A DNA stretch of 42,634 nt, taken from contig JALSSR010000124.1 of the NCBI GenBank assembly GCA_026984135.1, positions 1-42,634 on the forward strand, in the 5' to 3' direction. Shown piece by piece: positions 26,168-37,900 of the stretch. The number at the start of each line of letters is the position of its first letter. The stretch's first letter is position 1. Position numbers and translations under genes: made by a program. The notes under the pieces are model-generated. The model searched no databases, was not told where the DNA came from, and saw nothing but the letters and a program-made list of their open reading frames with translations. The stretch comes from Bacteroidales bacterium. Lineage in GTDB: Bacteria > Bacteroidota > Bacteroidia > Bacteroidales > JAADJA01.

Positions 26168-28570
26168 TTATGCCGACCCTCTTGTATCAATCTGCTCTAT
26201 TTCCAGATCATTAAGTTCGATATCTTCCTCTTCGTCGAATATTTCGAGTAACGGCTCTTTAAAGGCTTTTGTAGTTATACGATTGTCGAGTGTCAACAAT
26301 AATGAAGGAAGCAGGAAAAGATTGGAAAGGAGTGCTACAATGAGAGTAAATGCTATAAGATATCCAAGTGATTCCGTTCCTCCGAATGATGAAAGGGTAA
26401 AAATTATAAAACCGAAAAATAGTACAACAGAGGAATATATCATACTAAACCCTGTTTCCTGCAAAGCAGGGATAACGGATTCTTTGATTCTCCATTCATG
26501 TATTTTCAAATGCAGCCTGTATCTCGACAAGAAGTGAATTGCATTATCAACGGAGATACCAAGTGCTATGCTGAATATTAATACCGTTGATGGTTTTATT
26601 GATATCCCGATAAAGCCCATCATAGCTGCGGTAAGAAGCAATGGTATAATATTGGGAACAAGTGAGATTAAGATCATTCTAATGGATGTAAAAAGCATTG
26701 CCATAAGAATAGTAATCACAACAAGAGCAAGCAATAAGCTGGTAAACAGATTGTTTACAAGATATTTTGTGCCTTTCAGAAAAACGAGAGCCGTTCCGGT
26801 GAAATATACATTGTATTTTGAAGGCGGAAATATTGAGTCAACCCTTGGACGCAGTTCCTCATTGACACGTTGTATTTCAAAAGTTCCGAGGTTTGCCATT
26901 TGCGTGCTTACACGTGTATATCTGCCGGTGGAATCAACAAAAGAGCTCAATATGGACTTTTTGCCTTTCTTCATTTTAGGAGCATACGAAAAAATGAAAT
27001 TCTTTTCCTGATTGTTCGGCATTGTGTACATTTTTGGATTACCCCTGAAAAAGGCCTGCTTTGAAAATTTAACAACATCCGCAACCGAAAGCGGTTTGGA
27101 AAGTTCGGGATAGGTGCTCAGCACATTTTCCAGCTTATTGATTCTTTTTATGGTTGACAGTTTTTCAACTCCCTTTTTCTTTTTTGTGTCAATCATAATT
27201 TCATAGGGCATAACGCCTTTGAAATTTTTCTCAATAAACATTAAATCCTTATATAACTTGTCATCCTTCGGGATATCATCAACAATTCGTCCCGTTGTTT
27301 TCAATCTTAAAATTCCGAAAACCGCAATAATCAGCAGAGAGGCGGTTGTAAAATATACGATTTTTCTGTGTTGGGATACGATATTGACAACCTTTTTGAT
27401 GATAACACTCACAATACCCCTTTCAAGATGACGGAAATGACGTTTTGAAGGTGCCGGCAGATAACTGAAAAAGATTGGAATGAGGAAGAGGGTCAATACA
27501 TAAGCAACAAGAATATTTATTGAGGCAATGACTCCGAATTCAACAAGTAAACTATTCCCGGTAACAATAAAAGCTGCAAACCCGGCAGCAGTAGTGGCAT
27601 TGGTTAATAAATTGGCATTGCCGATTCTTTGAACCATTCGCGAAAGCGCTTTAACCTTGTTTCCATGATTACGGTACTCTTCGTAATATTTGTTAAGCAG
27701 GAAGATACAATTTTCAACTACAATTACAATCAGCAGAGGAGGCAAAACGCCCGTAAGCATTGTTACTCTGTAGTTGAGTAGCGACATAGTTCCCATTACC
27801 CATATTACTGTTATTACAACTATCAGCATTGGGAAAAAGACCGCCTGAAACGATTTAAAGAAAACCAGCAAAATGATTGAAGCAACCACCATAGCCAGAA
27901 TTACAAAAAATTTCATCTCATCTTCAAGCATCTTTGCAGTTACAATTCTGATGTATGGCAATCCCGAATAGTGAGGATCAATATTATATTTTTCACAAAA
28001 AGTGTCAACCATACTTTTTATTTCGTCTGCAAGCTGAACTCTTCCTTTTGAGTTAAGTTTCTTCTCATCAAGGGTAATGGCTATAAGTTGTACATTTGTC
28101 TTTTTGTTGAATAAAAGACCGTCGTAAAAAGGAAGACTGTATGTTATTTTTTTCAGGCTGTCAAGCTCCTTTTGGGTTTTGGGTTTTTGAGTGACTACAG
28201 GACGAAAATCGAATTTTTTTATGGAATCATTACGTATCAACTCAAAAAGTCTTGCGGTTGAGATTACTTCCTGAACGCCGTTTATATTTTTCAGATTATA
28301 AGTTAAATCGTAAAAGTCGTCAAACTCACCGAGTTTAAAAAGGTCTCTGTCTTCAATGGCAATCACCATCACGGTGCCGTCCTTACCGAACTTCTGTTTA
28401 AAATCGTTGTAGATAATGCTTGCGGTATCGGAAGCAGGCAACAGGCTCCCGAATTCATACGACATCTTCACCTGCGTGGCTTTATATCCCATAAATGCCG
28501 TAAGCAGAACAATAGCAATCAAGTTGCCGAGTCTGTTTCTTAAAATATGCCGCACGAGATATATCCACAT
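26168..28570 (-). CDS. MMPL/RND-superfamily inner-membrane exporter
   Basis: Large inner-membrane transporter with two repeats, each made of one N-terminal helix, a periplasmic domain and a five-helix bundle, as in RND/MMPL (sterol-sensing-like) proteins. First bundle after about residue 220 ([18 protein letters not shown] onwards, with [20 protein letters not shown]). Second bundle after about 620 ([35 protein letters not shown]). Asp/Glu residues in the helix-4 positions (VVEN, SVDN) are the usual proton-relay sites. 800 residues. The C-terminus is acidic ([15 protein letters not shown]). No membrane-fusion protein or TolC-like gene is nearby, so it is more like the lipid/hydrophobe exporters. 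It is the first gene of the rfbA/prenyl synthase run. Confidence 0.85.
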   Translation of the reverse strand: MWIYLVRHILRNRLGNLIAIVLLTAFMGYKATQVKMSYEFGSLLPASDTASIIYNDFKQKFGKDGTVMVIAIEDRDLFKLGEFDDFYDLTYNLKNINGVQEVISTARLFELIRNDSIKKFDFRPVVTQKPKTQKELDSLKKITYSLPFYDGLLFNKKTNVQLIAITLDEKKLNSKGRVQLADEIKSMVDTFCEKYNIDPHYSGLPYIRIVTAKMLEDEMKFFVILAMVVASIILLVFFKSFQAVFFPMLIVVITVIWVMGTMSLLNYRVTMLTGVLPPLLIVIVVENCIFLLNKYYEEYRNHGNKVKALSRMVQRIGNANLLTNATTAAGFAAFIVTGNSLLVEFGVIASINILVAYVLTLFLIPIFFSYLPAPSKRHFRHLERGIVSVIIKKVVNIVSQHRKIVYFTTASLLIIAVFGILRLKTTGRIVDDIPKDDKLYKDLMFIEKNFKGVMPYEIMIDTKKKKGVEKLSTIKRINKLENVLSTYPELSKPLSVADVVKFSKQAFFRGNPKMYTMPNNQEKNFIFSYAPKMKKGKKSILSSFVDSTGRYTRVSTQMANLGTFEIQRVNEELRPRVDSIFPPSKYNVYFTGTALVFLKGTKYLVNNLFTSLLLALVVITILMAMLFTSIRMILISLVPNIIPLLLTAAMMGFIGISIKPSTVLIFSIALGISVDNAIHFLSRYRLHLKIHEWRIKESVIPALQETGFSMIYSSVVLFFGFIIFTLSSFGGTESLGYLIAFTLIVALLSNLFLLPSLLLTLDNRITTKAFKEPLLEIFDEEEDIELNDLEIEQIDTRGSA

Positions 28571-28624
28571 AGCAGGTTAGTCGTATAATTTTCTCAATAT
28601 CATTACTTTTATTAAAAAGGGATG

Positions 28625-28632
28625 CAAAAGTA
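28625..28632 (-). promoter_or_regulatory. -7 box for the MMPL-rfbA-synthase run (minus strand)
   Basis: CAAAAGTA on the plus strand reads TACTTTTG on the minus strand, 54 bases upstream of the MMPL start at 28570. Confidence 0.45.
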
Positions 28633-28682
28633 ATACTTTCCACGGAATTTGAAAATAAAAATCGAAAACAGCTCTTTTTTCG

Positions 28683-28715
28683 TTTGCCGGTGCATAAAAA
28701 TTTTGTATATATTTG
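28683..28715 (+). promoter_or_regulatory. Bacteroidota-type promoter for the AAA/PD-(D/E)XK gene
   Basis: TTTG at 28683-28686 and TATATTTG at 28708-28715 are 21 bases apart. The ATG at 28736 follows 20 bases after the box, a very short leader. Confidence 0.55.
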
Positions 28716-28735
28716 CAGTATTAATTTTCAATACA

Positions 28736-30313
28736 ATGAAGAAATTACCCATTGGAATACAGACTTTTCGGGATATCATTAAAAATGATTATACTTATAT
28801 TGACAAAACTTCTATTGCTTACAATTTAATAGAGAACGGAAAATATTACTTCCTTTCCCGTCCGCGGAGGTTTGGCAAGTCATTGTTTGTTGATACTTTA
28901 CAATCGCTGTTTCAAGGGGAGAAAGATCTGTTCGAGGGTTTGTATGTTTATGATAAATGGGACTGGGAACGGAAATTTCCCGTTATTAACATATCTTTCG
29001 GTGGTGTTGCCAAAAGTGTAGGCGACCTGAAAAAAGATATTATGTACATCCTGAAAGATAATCAGGAACGTTTGGATGTGAGCTGCGCCGATCTATCCGA
29101 TACGGGAAACTGTTTCAATGAGTTGATAAAACTTACTTATAACAAATACAACGAAAAGGTGGTAATCCTCGTGGATGAATACGACCGCCCCTTGCTTGAT
29201 AACATTGACGACACTGAAACGGCAAATGACATACGTGAGATTATCAAAGACCTTTATTCCCAAATAAAAGATAACGACAGATATATCAGGTTTGCTTTTC
29301 TCACGGGAGTCAGCAAATTCTCAAAAGTATCAATATTCAGCGGGCTGAATAATCTTGTTGATATAACCCTCGACAGTAAATATGCAACCATCTGCGGTTA
29401 TACGCAAAACGATCTTGAAACAGTCTTTGCAGAGCACTTGAAAGGAGCTGATAAAGAATTAATTAAAGAGTGGTACGACGGATACAACTTCAACGGCGAA
29501 AATGTATATAACCCTTTTGATATCTTACTTTTGATCAACAGCGGATTCATATTTAAAAACTACTGGTTTGAAACCGGAACACCCACATTTTTGATTAAAC
29601 TTATAAAAAAGAACAGATATTTTCTTCCTCAGCTTGAAAATCTGAAAGTCAATAATATGATTCTGGAAAGTTTCGACATTGATAATATCAAAATAGAGGC
29701 GGTTTTGTTTCAATCGGGATATCTGACTTTAAAAAAGATTGTGGAACTTCCTTTCGGCGGACTGGAATATGAGTTGCGAATTCCCAACAAAGAGATCAGG
29801 TTATCACTAAACGAAGCTTTGATTGATTTTCTTACAAACGATATTACTGCAACACAAAAGCGGACAGACCTTTACAATGCACTGATAAATAGTGATATGC
29901 AATTTTTGCGCCAATCCATTGAATCGTTGTTTGCTTCCATTCCCTATAACAATTATGTCAAAAACAATTTGGGAGAATACGAAGGATATTACGCCAGTGT
30001 CATATATGTATATCTTGCTTCCGTGGGTCTTGAAATAATAGCTGAAGACGTTACAAACAAGGGTAGAATTGATCTCACCTTGTTTGTAAGAGACCAAAGG
30101 AGGATATTGAGGAATATTTACCTGCTTGAGTTCAAGGTTGTTGACAAAAACACCTCTGAGACGGAAAATTCGGCACTGCTGCAAATAAAGGAGAGGCAGT
30201 ATCACAAAAAATATCTTTCGGGGTATAACTATGAAGGACTCTATATCGTCGGTATTGAGTTCGACGGAAATGAGAGAAACGTCTCCTCTTTCGAGTGGGA
30301 AAAGATAGCCTAA
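28736..30313 (+). CDS. AAA-ATPase-like protein with C-terminal PD-(D/E)XK nuclease-like domain
   Basis: One of a family amplified in many Bacteroidota, of unknown physiological role. The N-terminus (LPIGIQTFRDIIKNDYTYIDKT) is followed by a Walker A loop FLSRPRRFGKSLFVDTL with Lys48 and a Walker B VVILVDEYDRPLLDN. A sensor-like FLTGVSKFSKVSIFSGLNNL comes next. The C-terminal 110 residues hold a PD-(D/E)XK-like core: GRIDLTLF (Asp) then IYLLEFKVV (Glu-x-Lys). The start at ATG 28736 removes 29 upstream residues that overlap the promoter box. 525 residues, both catalytic halves look intact. It overlaps the convergent phosphofructokinase stop by 4 bases. Mobile-element or defence roles have been suggested for relatives; nothing here proves either. 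Confidence 0.85.
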   Translation: MKKLPIGIQTFRDIIKNDYTYIDKTSIAYNLIENGKYYFLSRPRRFGKSLFVDTLQSLFQGEKDLFEGLYVYDKWDWERKFPVINISFGGVAKSVGDLKKDIMYILKDNQERLDVSCADLSDTGNCFNELIKLTYNKYNEKVVILVDEYDRPLLDNIDDTETANDIREIIKDLYSQIKDNDRYIRFAFLTGVSKFSKVSIFSGLNNLVDITLDSKYATICGYTQNDLETVFAEHLKGADKELIKEWYDGYNFNGENVYNPFDILLLINSGFIFKNYWFETGTPTFLIKLIKKNRYFLPQLENLKVNNMILESFDIDNIKIEAVLFQSGYLTLKKIVELPFGGLEYELRIPNKEIRLSLNEALIDFLTNDITATQKRTDLYNALINSDMQFLRQSIESLFASIPYNNYVKNNLGEYEGYYASVIYVYLASVGLEIIAEDVTNKGRIDLTLFVRDQRRILRNIYLLEFKVVDKNTSETENSALLQIKERQYHKKYLSGYNYEGLYIVGIEFDGNERNVSSFEWEKIA

Positions 30314-31530
30314 TCCCAGTTCAATATCTTGAAAAAGTCAAACTCTTCCGGATCGTCAACATATTGTTTTGCAGCATCATAATCTGCTTCGCGTATAAAG
30401 TGCATATTATTGCGCATCACCATCTGTGCTTTCTGGCAATTGATATCAACGAGTCGCGGTTTCACTTTTCCGTGCTCATCTTCCACATCTTTAAGATAGA
30501 GCGGTGAGATATCACCTTTGGGGTCTGCAGTCACCATACAACCTGTAACTCCTTCGTCAAACAGTTTTTTAACACCAATACCAAGCAGTGAGCAATACAA
30601 AAGGTCGAAAGCGGTAGGAATAACACAACGCAACTCATAACCGAGTTCCACCGGACGGCTTTTAATACTGATATCCAGCTCTTTTAACTTTCTTTGCACC
30701 AGCATATTGAAGATATGTGCCTTACTGACATTCCCCAGCTCGGGATGGCCGTGGTCGTCATAAGTAAAGTTGATACCTGTTGCTTCTATTTCCGTATTTG
30801 TCAGAAAATGAAAAACACCTTCGCTGATAATGGCAGCACCATAGTTGATACCGAGTATCTTACGTTTTATCATCGAAGATATGACAAGGTTAATAATCTT
30901 ATCGAACGAAGGTCTTGCCTTGTCAAACATCTCGGGAATAACGATCATCGGATAGTGGCAGGAAGCACCGATTCCGAATGCCAGATGACCGGCTTCGCGT
31001 CCCATTGCAGAAACGACAAACCAGTTCCCGCTGGTGCGGGCATCTTCATAAACCGTAGCAGCTATCCTCACTCCCGCCTCTTTTGCCGATTCATAACCGA
31101 AAGTAGGTGACCCTTCGGGTAAAGGCAGGTCATTGTCAATGGTTTTCGGGACGTGAATATTCTGAATACTCACATTGTTATCGTGAAGATATTTTGATAT
31201 TCGGTTTGCGGTGGAAGCGGTATCGTCACCACCGATTGTAACCAAAAGTTTTACATTGTTTTGTACAAAAAAATCCGGATTAAATTCATCGTCTTTAGGC
31301 TTGTGCCGGCTCATTCTGAGAAATGAACCTCCCTGATTCATTATCTTATCACATCTTTCGAAATCCATCTCCACAATATCGCGTTTCGGTGAAAAAAGTC
31401 CTTTATATCCGTCGTGAATACCGATAACCCTGTATCCTTCTTTCAAAAAGACTTTGGCAACCGATGCCGTTACTGTATTTATTCCGGGTGCAGGACCACC
31501 GCCTGCCAGTATTGCTATTGATTTTTTCAT
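30310..31530 (-). CDS. Pyrophosphate-type 6-phosphofructokinase
   Basis: Phosphorylates fructose 6-phosphate, by sequence with pyrophosphate rather than ATP, so the step is reversible. Two diagnostic places support PPi use: GGDD (residues 100-103), where ATP enzymes have GGDGS-like, and PKTIDND (128-134) with Lys129. Also present are the N-terminal GGGPAPGINTV, substrate motif MGREAGHLA and IPEMFD. 406 residues, complete. The annotation as PPi-dependent rests on family knowledge, not assay. It converges on the AAA gene, their stops overlapping. A -7 box on its strand lies at 31556-31563. Confidence 0.9.
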   Translation of the reverse strand: MKKSIAILAGGGPAPGINTVTASVAKVFLKEGYRVIGIHDGYKGLFSPKRDIVEMDFERCDKIMNQGGSFLRMSRHKPKDDEFNPDFFVQNNVKLLVTIGGDDTASTANRISKYLHDNNVSIQNIHVPKTIDNDLPLPEGSPTFGYESAKEAGVRIAATVYEDARTSGNWFVVSAMGREAGHLAFGIGASCHYPMIVIPEMFDKARPSFDKIINLVISSMIKRKILGINYGAAIISEGVFHFLTNTEIEATGINFTYDDHGHPELGNVSKAHIFNMLVQRKLKELDISIKSRPVELGYELRCVIPTAFDLLYCSLLGIGVKKLFDEGVTGCMVTADPKGDISPLYLKDVEDEHGKVKPRLVDINCQKAQMVMRNNMHFIREADYDAAKQYVDDPEEFDFFKILNWD

Positions 31531-31555
31531 TATTTCAGCTGTTTTAAAATTTGTG

Positions 31556-31563
31556 CAAAGATA
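31556..31563 (-). promoter_or_regulatory. -7 box for the phosphofructokinase gene (minus strand)
   Basis: CAAAGATA on the plus strand reads TATCTTTG on the minus strand, 25 bases upstream of the start at 31530. Confidence 0.4.
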
Positions 31564-31744
31564 AAATTTTACAATGATACATTACGCTTTTTTAACGGAA
31601 CGGAATGGAAAAACTTATGGTAATCTTATTTCTCCGGTTTATAAATTCAGAACAACTAACCCATAAAATTTAATCTGCAGTTTAGCATTAAATATATTAA
31701 TTTTACATAATTTCGGGAATAGATTCATTGCATTAATACCTGAT

Positions 31745-31836
31745 GCCTTTGCGGTTCTTAGTGTCTTTGAGCCTTAGTGGCAAAATAGCGGAAAATTAGC
31801 CACAAAGACAAGAAGGCTCAAAGAAAATACAAAGGT
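31745..31836. repeat. Inverted CTTTG-rich intergenic repeat
   Basis: CTTTGAGCCTT (31765-31775) pairs perfectly with AAGGCTCAAAG (31813-31823). GTGGC (31777-31781) also pairs with GCCAC (31799-31803). The left arm contains the degenerate series CCTTTGCGG..CTTAGTG..CTTTGAG..CTTAGTGG, similar to the CTTTG-type intergenic repeats that many environmental genomes carry. Possibly a terminator for the alpha-2-macroglobulin gene, or an element remnant. Confidence 0.6.
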
Positions 31837-31911
31837 AAACTCACAAAACACCCTCATTACATTTCCCAGAGGGTCAGCCGTTCTGAATTTTGTAAGCCGG
31901 TTCTTCTTATA

Positions 31912-34900
31912 TTATTCCACCTTCACCCTTACTCCTTCGGAATGACTTGTAAACTCGGGAGCATACATACATTGTATTATTGTTATCCCGTTTGAAAAAT
32001 CTCCTTTTTGCGAAACAATAAGCGGATATTCAAATACATAGGTTCCTTTACGTAAATGCTCGAAAAAGAAATTCACCGAAGCATCTTTGAAACTTTGATA
32101 ATAACCGAGACCGTCTTGATACCTGTATCCCGAAAGTGAATTGACAGGTTCGAATGATGCGGAGCGCAAATCTTTCATATGTACGTAATCCATATCCCTG
32201 TCAACACGCAACTCTATTCTGACCTTTATCTTGTCACCTCTTTTCAATGCCATATTTTCGGTTACCGGTTCAATTACGGGGCCGGCATCCGTATTATGCT
32301 CAACAAAAAGTTTTTTATCAAGTTTTAACGGCGTTTCGTGCGGGGTGACTTTGTCAAGGTCTTCAAAATATTGCCAGTAAACCGCACCCCAGGCTATGTT
32401 TTCATTCTCATTGGTAACCGAAATTTCACCCATTTCGGGCTTTATCTCATTTCCCGACCAGGAAGTTTTGAAATAACCTGTTCCGGCCTCAACTTTTGTA
32501 TTTTCAAGTTTCAGCGGATTAATGGTTTTGTTGCCTATCTTTATTATGGCGAGTTTGCTGTTTGCCAACAGGTCGGAACCTTGTAAAATGAGTGCATAAA
32601 CAGCTTCGGCGGTTGCTTTGGAAGTTTTCCAGTCCTGTGTCTGTTTTTGTTTTAAAAGCCATATTTTCATCTGTTCAACAGCTTTTTTATCGTGCATTAT
32701 CTCATCGAAAGCTTCAATGAGCAATGCTTGTGTTTCGACGGGAGCCTGATACCAGAAATATCCGGTCTTGTTATCGCTCCAATACATTCCCATTTCATCG
32801 GAATAAAGGGCATGCTCTTTAATTGAAGCCATAATTTGCGTAGGCAATGATTTCATACCCAGTCTATTGGCAAACAGAGCTGTCATTCCCTGCAAATATA
32901 AGTTTTGGTTAAGCCAATACTCTTTAGCCTGGTCACGATAAAATGAGAAAGCCTCGGTTGTGCCACCCGGAATTTTCATTTCTTTAATAAAGAAACTCCG
33001 TGCATACAGATACTGGATTTGCAAACTTCCGATATGCTGACCTTTTATTCCGTCGGGATTATGTTTTTTCAAATTATCATAATCCTTTTTTAACTCTCTG
33101 TCAAGGAAGTTTATGGCTTTGGAAATCATTTGTCGCAGGTCGGGATTATCCCAAACTTTCAGAATGCCGAGTTGTTGAAGGTGCCCGAAACCCGTAACGA
33201 TATTTTGGGTAATATTCCGGCTTTCGCGCATACCTTCAAACCAGGGCCAGCCGCCGTTGGGCGACTGTTTTTGTCTGAGCAGCACGAGAGATGATTCCAA
33301 TTCGCCGGACATCCTGTTAATGTCGAACAACAAAGCTATACGCTGTTTGCGTTCGGTTTCGTTCTCAGCCTCCAGCACCCAAGGAGTCTCCCGGAGTATA
33401 ACGGATTTCAACTCCTCATTCTTCTCAAGATTGGACAGTAAGGCATCTGGCGAATAGTTTTTCCAGGTATCAAAAACCTGTTTGATACGCGGATTGGAGT
33501 TTACGAGATGAGAAGCTATACTGTTGGCATAATAGCGTGCAAAAATATCATCGGCCGATTCCCTTTCGGTTTCAATCATATAGGGCAATGCCTGAACGGC
33601 ATACCATACCGGATTTGATGAAAATTCCAATGTATATTTGAAATTCTTCAGAGATTTGTTTTTACCCGATTTCAGGAGTTTCTTAAAATTAAAATTTTTT
33701 GTCTCATTTCCTTTTACAGGTAGCGGCAGCGATTCGGTAACCAACACTCTGTTTGTGAGAACAGGCAAAGCTTTCTCTTCACCGTCGGTGAAATTTCCCG
33801 CTTGTGCTTTTATCCGGTATGAAACAACATCAACATCGTCGGGGATGGTAATATTCCAGCTTACGGTTGCACTGTTACCTTTGGCAACGGAGAAGTTGTC
33901 TTTCACCGCTTCTGTTTGAAATGACGAGGTAACCTCCTTCATCGTCCTTGTATCAAAAAACTGCAATTGAGCTTTTCCCGTCAGTTCTTTCCGGGAAAGG
34001 TTGACAACCTTAGCCGTAAAGGTCATCTTATCTCCCTGACGGAAAAATCTCGGTGCATTCGGTATCACCATAAGTTCTTTTTGGGTTACTATCTCCTTTT
34101 CAAACTGTCCGTATTTCAGGTCTTTGGTATGAGCCAATCCCATAAATTTCCACTTTGTGAGTGATTCCGGTACTTCAAAGCCGATTATCACCTCTCCTTT
34201 ATCATTTGTTTTTAATGTGGGATAAAAGAAAGCCGTTTCGCGGAAATCGCGTCTTAGCTGGAAGCCCGGTTTTTCTTTTTCAGCCTCTTTCGGTTTTTCT
34301 TCGCCCGTTTGTTCAATATTTTCAGAAACCGTTTGCTCCGGCTCTCCTTTTGCTTTTATGTTTTCTCCGACATCCGCTTGGCGGCCGGGTACGGCCATAA
34401 CATCATACGATTCTCTTGCAAACAGTACGGGACCATAGTAGTTGAATCCGAACCAGTTTAGCTTATCATATTGCTGAATCACAGGAGTTTCAGGCTGAAA
34501 TGAAGGAGTCGAAACTCTCAAAGTAGTTACCGGAAAAGCTCCGTTTGCTTGCCAGTTGACAGTGCCGTAGGTTTTGCCGTAAAGATTGAACTGCCAGTTG
34601 TGAGATTTAAAAGCATCCAACGATTCGTCATACATTGAAGCAAGTAATTCGGCAACCGCCTGATCACCATTTTTACCGGATATCTTAATTCTCCACTCCT
34701 CTTTTTGTCCGGGAACCAATTTGTTGCGGAAAGTCTCAAAATCAAAAACAAGCTCTTTGTTAGTGAACGGGACGTCAATATTCAAGCTGTGTCGGAAACT
34801 CCTGTTGTGTTTTACAAAAATGATGTTTATCGTAAATCCGCCCCTGTTGTCCTCAGTAACCGGATACTCTATAAAACGTTGTTCATTGTTCAGGTTGATC

Positions 34901-37900
34901 TTCTCTTTATGAAGAATATTATCTTTTTGGACAACTTCATAGATCAGCGTTACATTTTTATCCTTTGTTCCGATAACGAATGATGCCTTTTCTCCCGGCT
35001 CACACTTTGTTTTAACAGGTTGAAACCAGTCTATTTCATTGATAGGCGATTGCTTGTCATTTAACGAATATAGAGTAAAATACTTTTTCAGTTCCACTTT
35101 TTGTCCGAAAGCATCCTTAGTGGTAATGTCGGCGACATAACGTCCTGCCGGCCAGGACGCAACTCCTGACAAATCATAAACGGACTCGTTTTTTGTATTG
35201 AAATCAATACTCGCTGTTTCAGATTCGATTGTGAATTTATCCGGTCTGTTCTCATCTTTATAAACATTGTAAGGAAATTCTTTGACAAAATCGTCTTTTG
35301 AAATAACGTGGATATCGGGTTCTTTCCACTCTCTTTGAACCAAAAGGCGTTCCGGCTCTTTAAGTTTTGAGATGATGACTTTCCCGGCTGCCGGTTCAGG
35401 TTGTCCGTTCAGATTTGTAGTTTTAAGATTGAATTTTGTAAAATCATTTTTCTCAATTGCATCGGAAATATCAATATCAACAAGCAGAGCCGTTTGACCG
35501 ACACTGACATTTGTTTTTGACGATTGCGTTTCACCGTTAATATCGGTAACTTCGGCGGTAATTTCATAATTGAATACCGGCTTTTGTGTTTCAGGTACCG
35601 AGAGGTCGGGAACGGCTGTGAATTCTATTTCAAAATTGCCGTTTTCATCCGTTTTTATTGTTCCGTTTACAATTTCCATTTCACTTCCCTGCGGCATCGG
35701 TATCCAACCGAAAAAATCGTATCGCCAAAAGGGAAAGGATGTTTTTCTAACCACCCTGTATTTCACCTTTGCATTGTCAATATTGTTTCCTGCATAAGCT
35801 TTTGCATTACCCGATATCCTAACGGTTTCGTCCAACTTGTAACTTCCTTTGACGGGATTAAAGCCGACTTCGAAGGTAGGTCTTTTATATTCCTCAACGG
35901 AAATGTTAACCGTTCCCGATTCGTTTTTAATTGTCATATAACCGTTCAATACTCCCGTTGGAACTGTAAACGTACCCTGAAAAGAGCCGTATTCATTGGT
36001 TGTGAGTTTCGATTCGGAGATTTTTTGATAGTTGACATCCCTGAAAATCACAGTGGTTGTATATCCGGGTTTAATGTCATATTTGTCGCCTTGCTTTTCA
36101 AGAACTATCCCTTTGAAATAAATTGTTTGTCCGGGACGGTATATTGAGCGGTCGGTGAAGAACCGGATTTTTGTCTCTGTTTTTTCAGGCCTGTCGGCAT
36201 AATATGTTTCGTAGAAGTTACGGTCGGTGATCCATTTATCGTTCTTTGAGGTAAACTCGATTGAGAACGAATTTGTACGAGTTCCTTGCTTTTTCTCAGG
36301 CATCTTTATAAATCCGTTTTCGTCGGATGTGAATATTTCACCTTGTGTATAAGTGTATTCACGCGTGTCGTAATTATATTTTCGGTATAAACGTTGAGCT
36401 TTTACCGACTTCATAGGTTTTCCGGTTTCACGGTTAAGTATGTAAAATTTGTAGCTTCCCTTTTTGGTTTTTTGTGCAATATAGCTTATCTTCGACATCC
36501 AGAAAGTACCGTAATTCACTGGAGCAACATCCGGGTTGAACATATCGTCGGCACTTACAAGAAGAACATAGTATCCCTGAGAAAGAGCAGGTATTTTTAC
36601 TTCGGTGGAGTGGTGTTGAAAATCGCCGTCGTCGGTAATACCGGTTGTCCAGGATTTCAGAGGGTTTTTATTTGTAAAGTGTTGTATGATTTTTCGGTTT
36701 GAACCCGATTTTTGGCTTATTTTTTCAAATTCGGTAAAATCGGCTTTTACAATTCTGAAAAAGAGTTTGTCAATATTTTTATATTCAACAAGTGCAAGAA
36801 ACGGTTTATCCGGTATGTTTACATTTCCTGTTGTTATTTCAAGACTCTTTTTTTCTATTCTTTCTTTCAGTATCCGGCAGTTTTTTGCCCCGTTTGAACC
36901 GGGAAATTTTAAAATGGCATCGTTACATTTTTCGTAAGCGGTTTTTATTTCCCATTTGTATTTGTCAGAGTTTAAAGGATTGTATTTTCCTCCCAACTCA
37001 TTATGTAGCTGTGCCAAAAGATAGGTGGCATCCGTTGAAACGGGATAATCGGAATAATGTTTTTCAACTCTTTCAAGTGCCGAAAGATAGAGGTCGTCTT
37101 TGTTTTCCAAAACAGAATTTTGCCTGACGAATTTCAGCCTTTGAAGGTCAACATCTACAAGTGGTGCGGGCTCTTTATCTTTAAGATGAAAAGCAATCAA
37201 ATCACGATAGAGGGTGAGTGCATAATATTTTAACGAAAGGGAATCTTTAGTTACGGGAGCTATTTTTATAAATGATTCAGCACCTGCAAAATAATCTTTA
37301 TTGTTAATTTCAAAACGGTATGCCGGTTGAACAATTGACGATTCGTCGTTGCTGAAAAAATCAATTGCTCTGTGTGCCAGAAAGTCATAAAGAGTAGGTC
37401 TGTATTGAGTGGAGTTTTTTGCCGTGTCGAGAATAGCTTCAAACTCCAATATGTTTGTTTTCTTCAACATTTCCGGCTCTTCGAGTGAGGAAAGATAACT
37501 TTTTCCAATTGCATTGAGAAGGTGTTTTAAATTCCAGGTTTTCAAATCATTATTTTCAAAATTATCGGTTGTTGTACGGTCGAGAAATTTACGCCTGTTA
37601 GACTTATAATATCGCCAAAGCAATTCGGCTTCAACGGAATATAAAATTTGCTTTTCAGGTGTTGAGGCCTCATTTATTTGCTTTTGAATATCGGCAATTG
37701 CTTCTTCCATAAAATCCTCTCCGAATTCCGATTTAAGTTTGATTTTATAGATGGTTGCTTTAATGAACTGAGGTGAATTACCATCGTCTTTTGCCTTCTC
37801 ATAAATTTCTTCCACCACTTTCAATGCCGACTTGGGAAGACCCTGTTTTTCATATGATTCGACTTTTTTCCAGTCCGAATCATAGTTCTTGTATTGAGGC

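Larger units (their letters stand above)
31531..31911. other. 381-base intergenic region with a CTTTG-rich inverted repeat
   Basis: No gene seen. The left end holds the phosphofructokinase promoter box; the middle holds an inverted pair of CTTTG-rich segments (31745-31836). The right end is the 3' flank of the alpha-2-macroglobulin gene, which ends at 31912. No tRNA-like fold was recognised. Confidence 0.6.

Noticed and set aside
30310-30313. Four-base overlap of two convergent genes
   Set aside because: Stop-codon overlap of convergent genes is common in compact genomes and needs no special explanation.
35524-36147. 207-codon open frame on the plus strand inside the alpha-2-macroglobulin gene
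   Set aside because: It is antisense to a well-conserved coding region, and its composition (Phe, Cys, Ile rich) is typical of a complementary-strand shadow.
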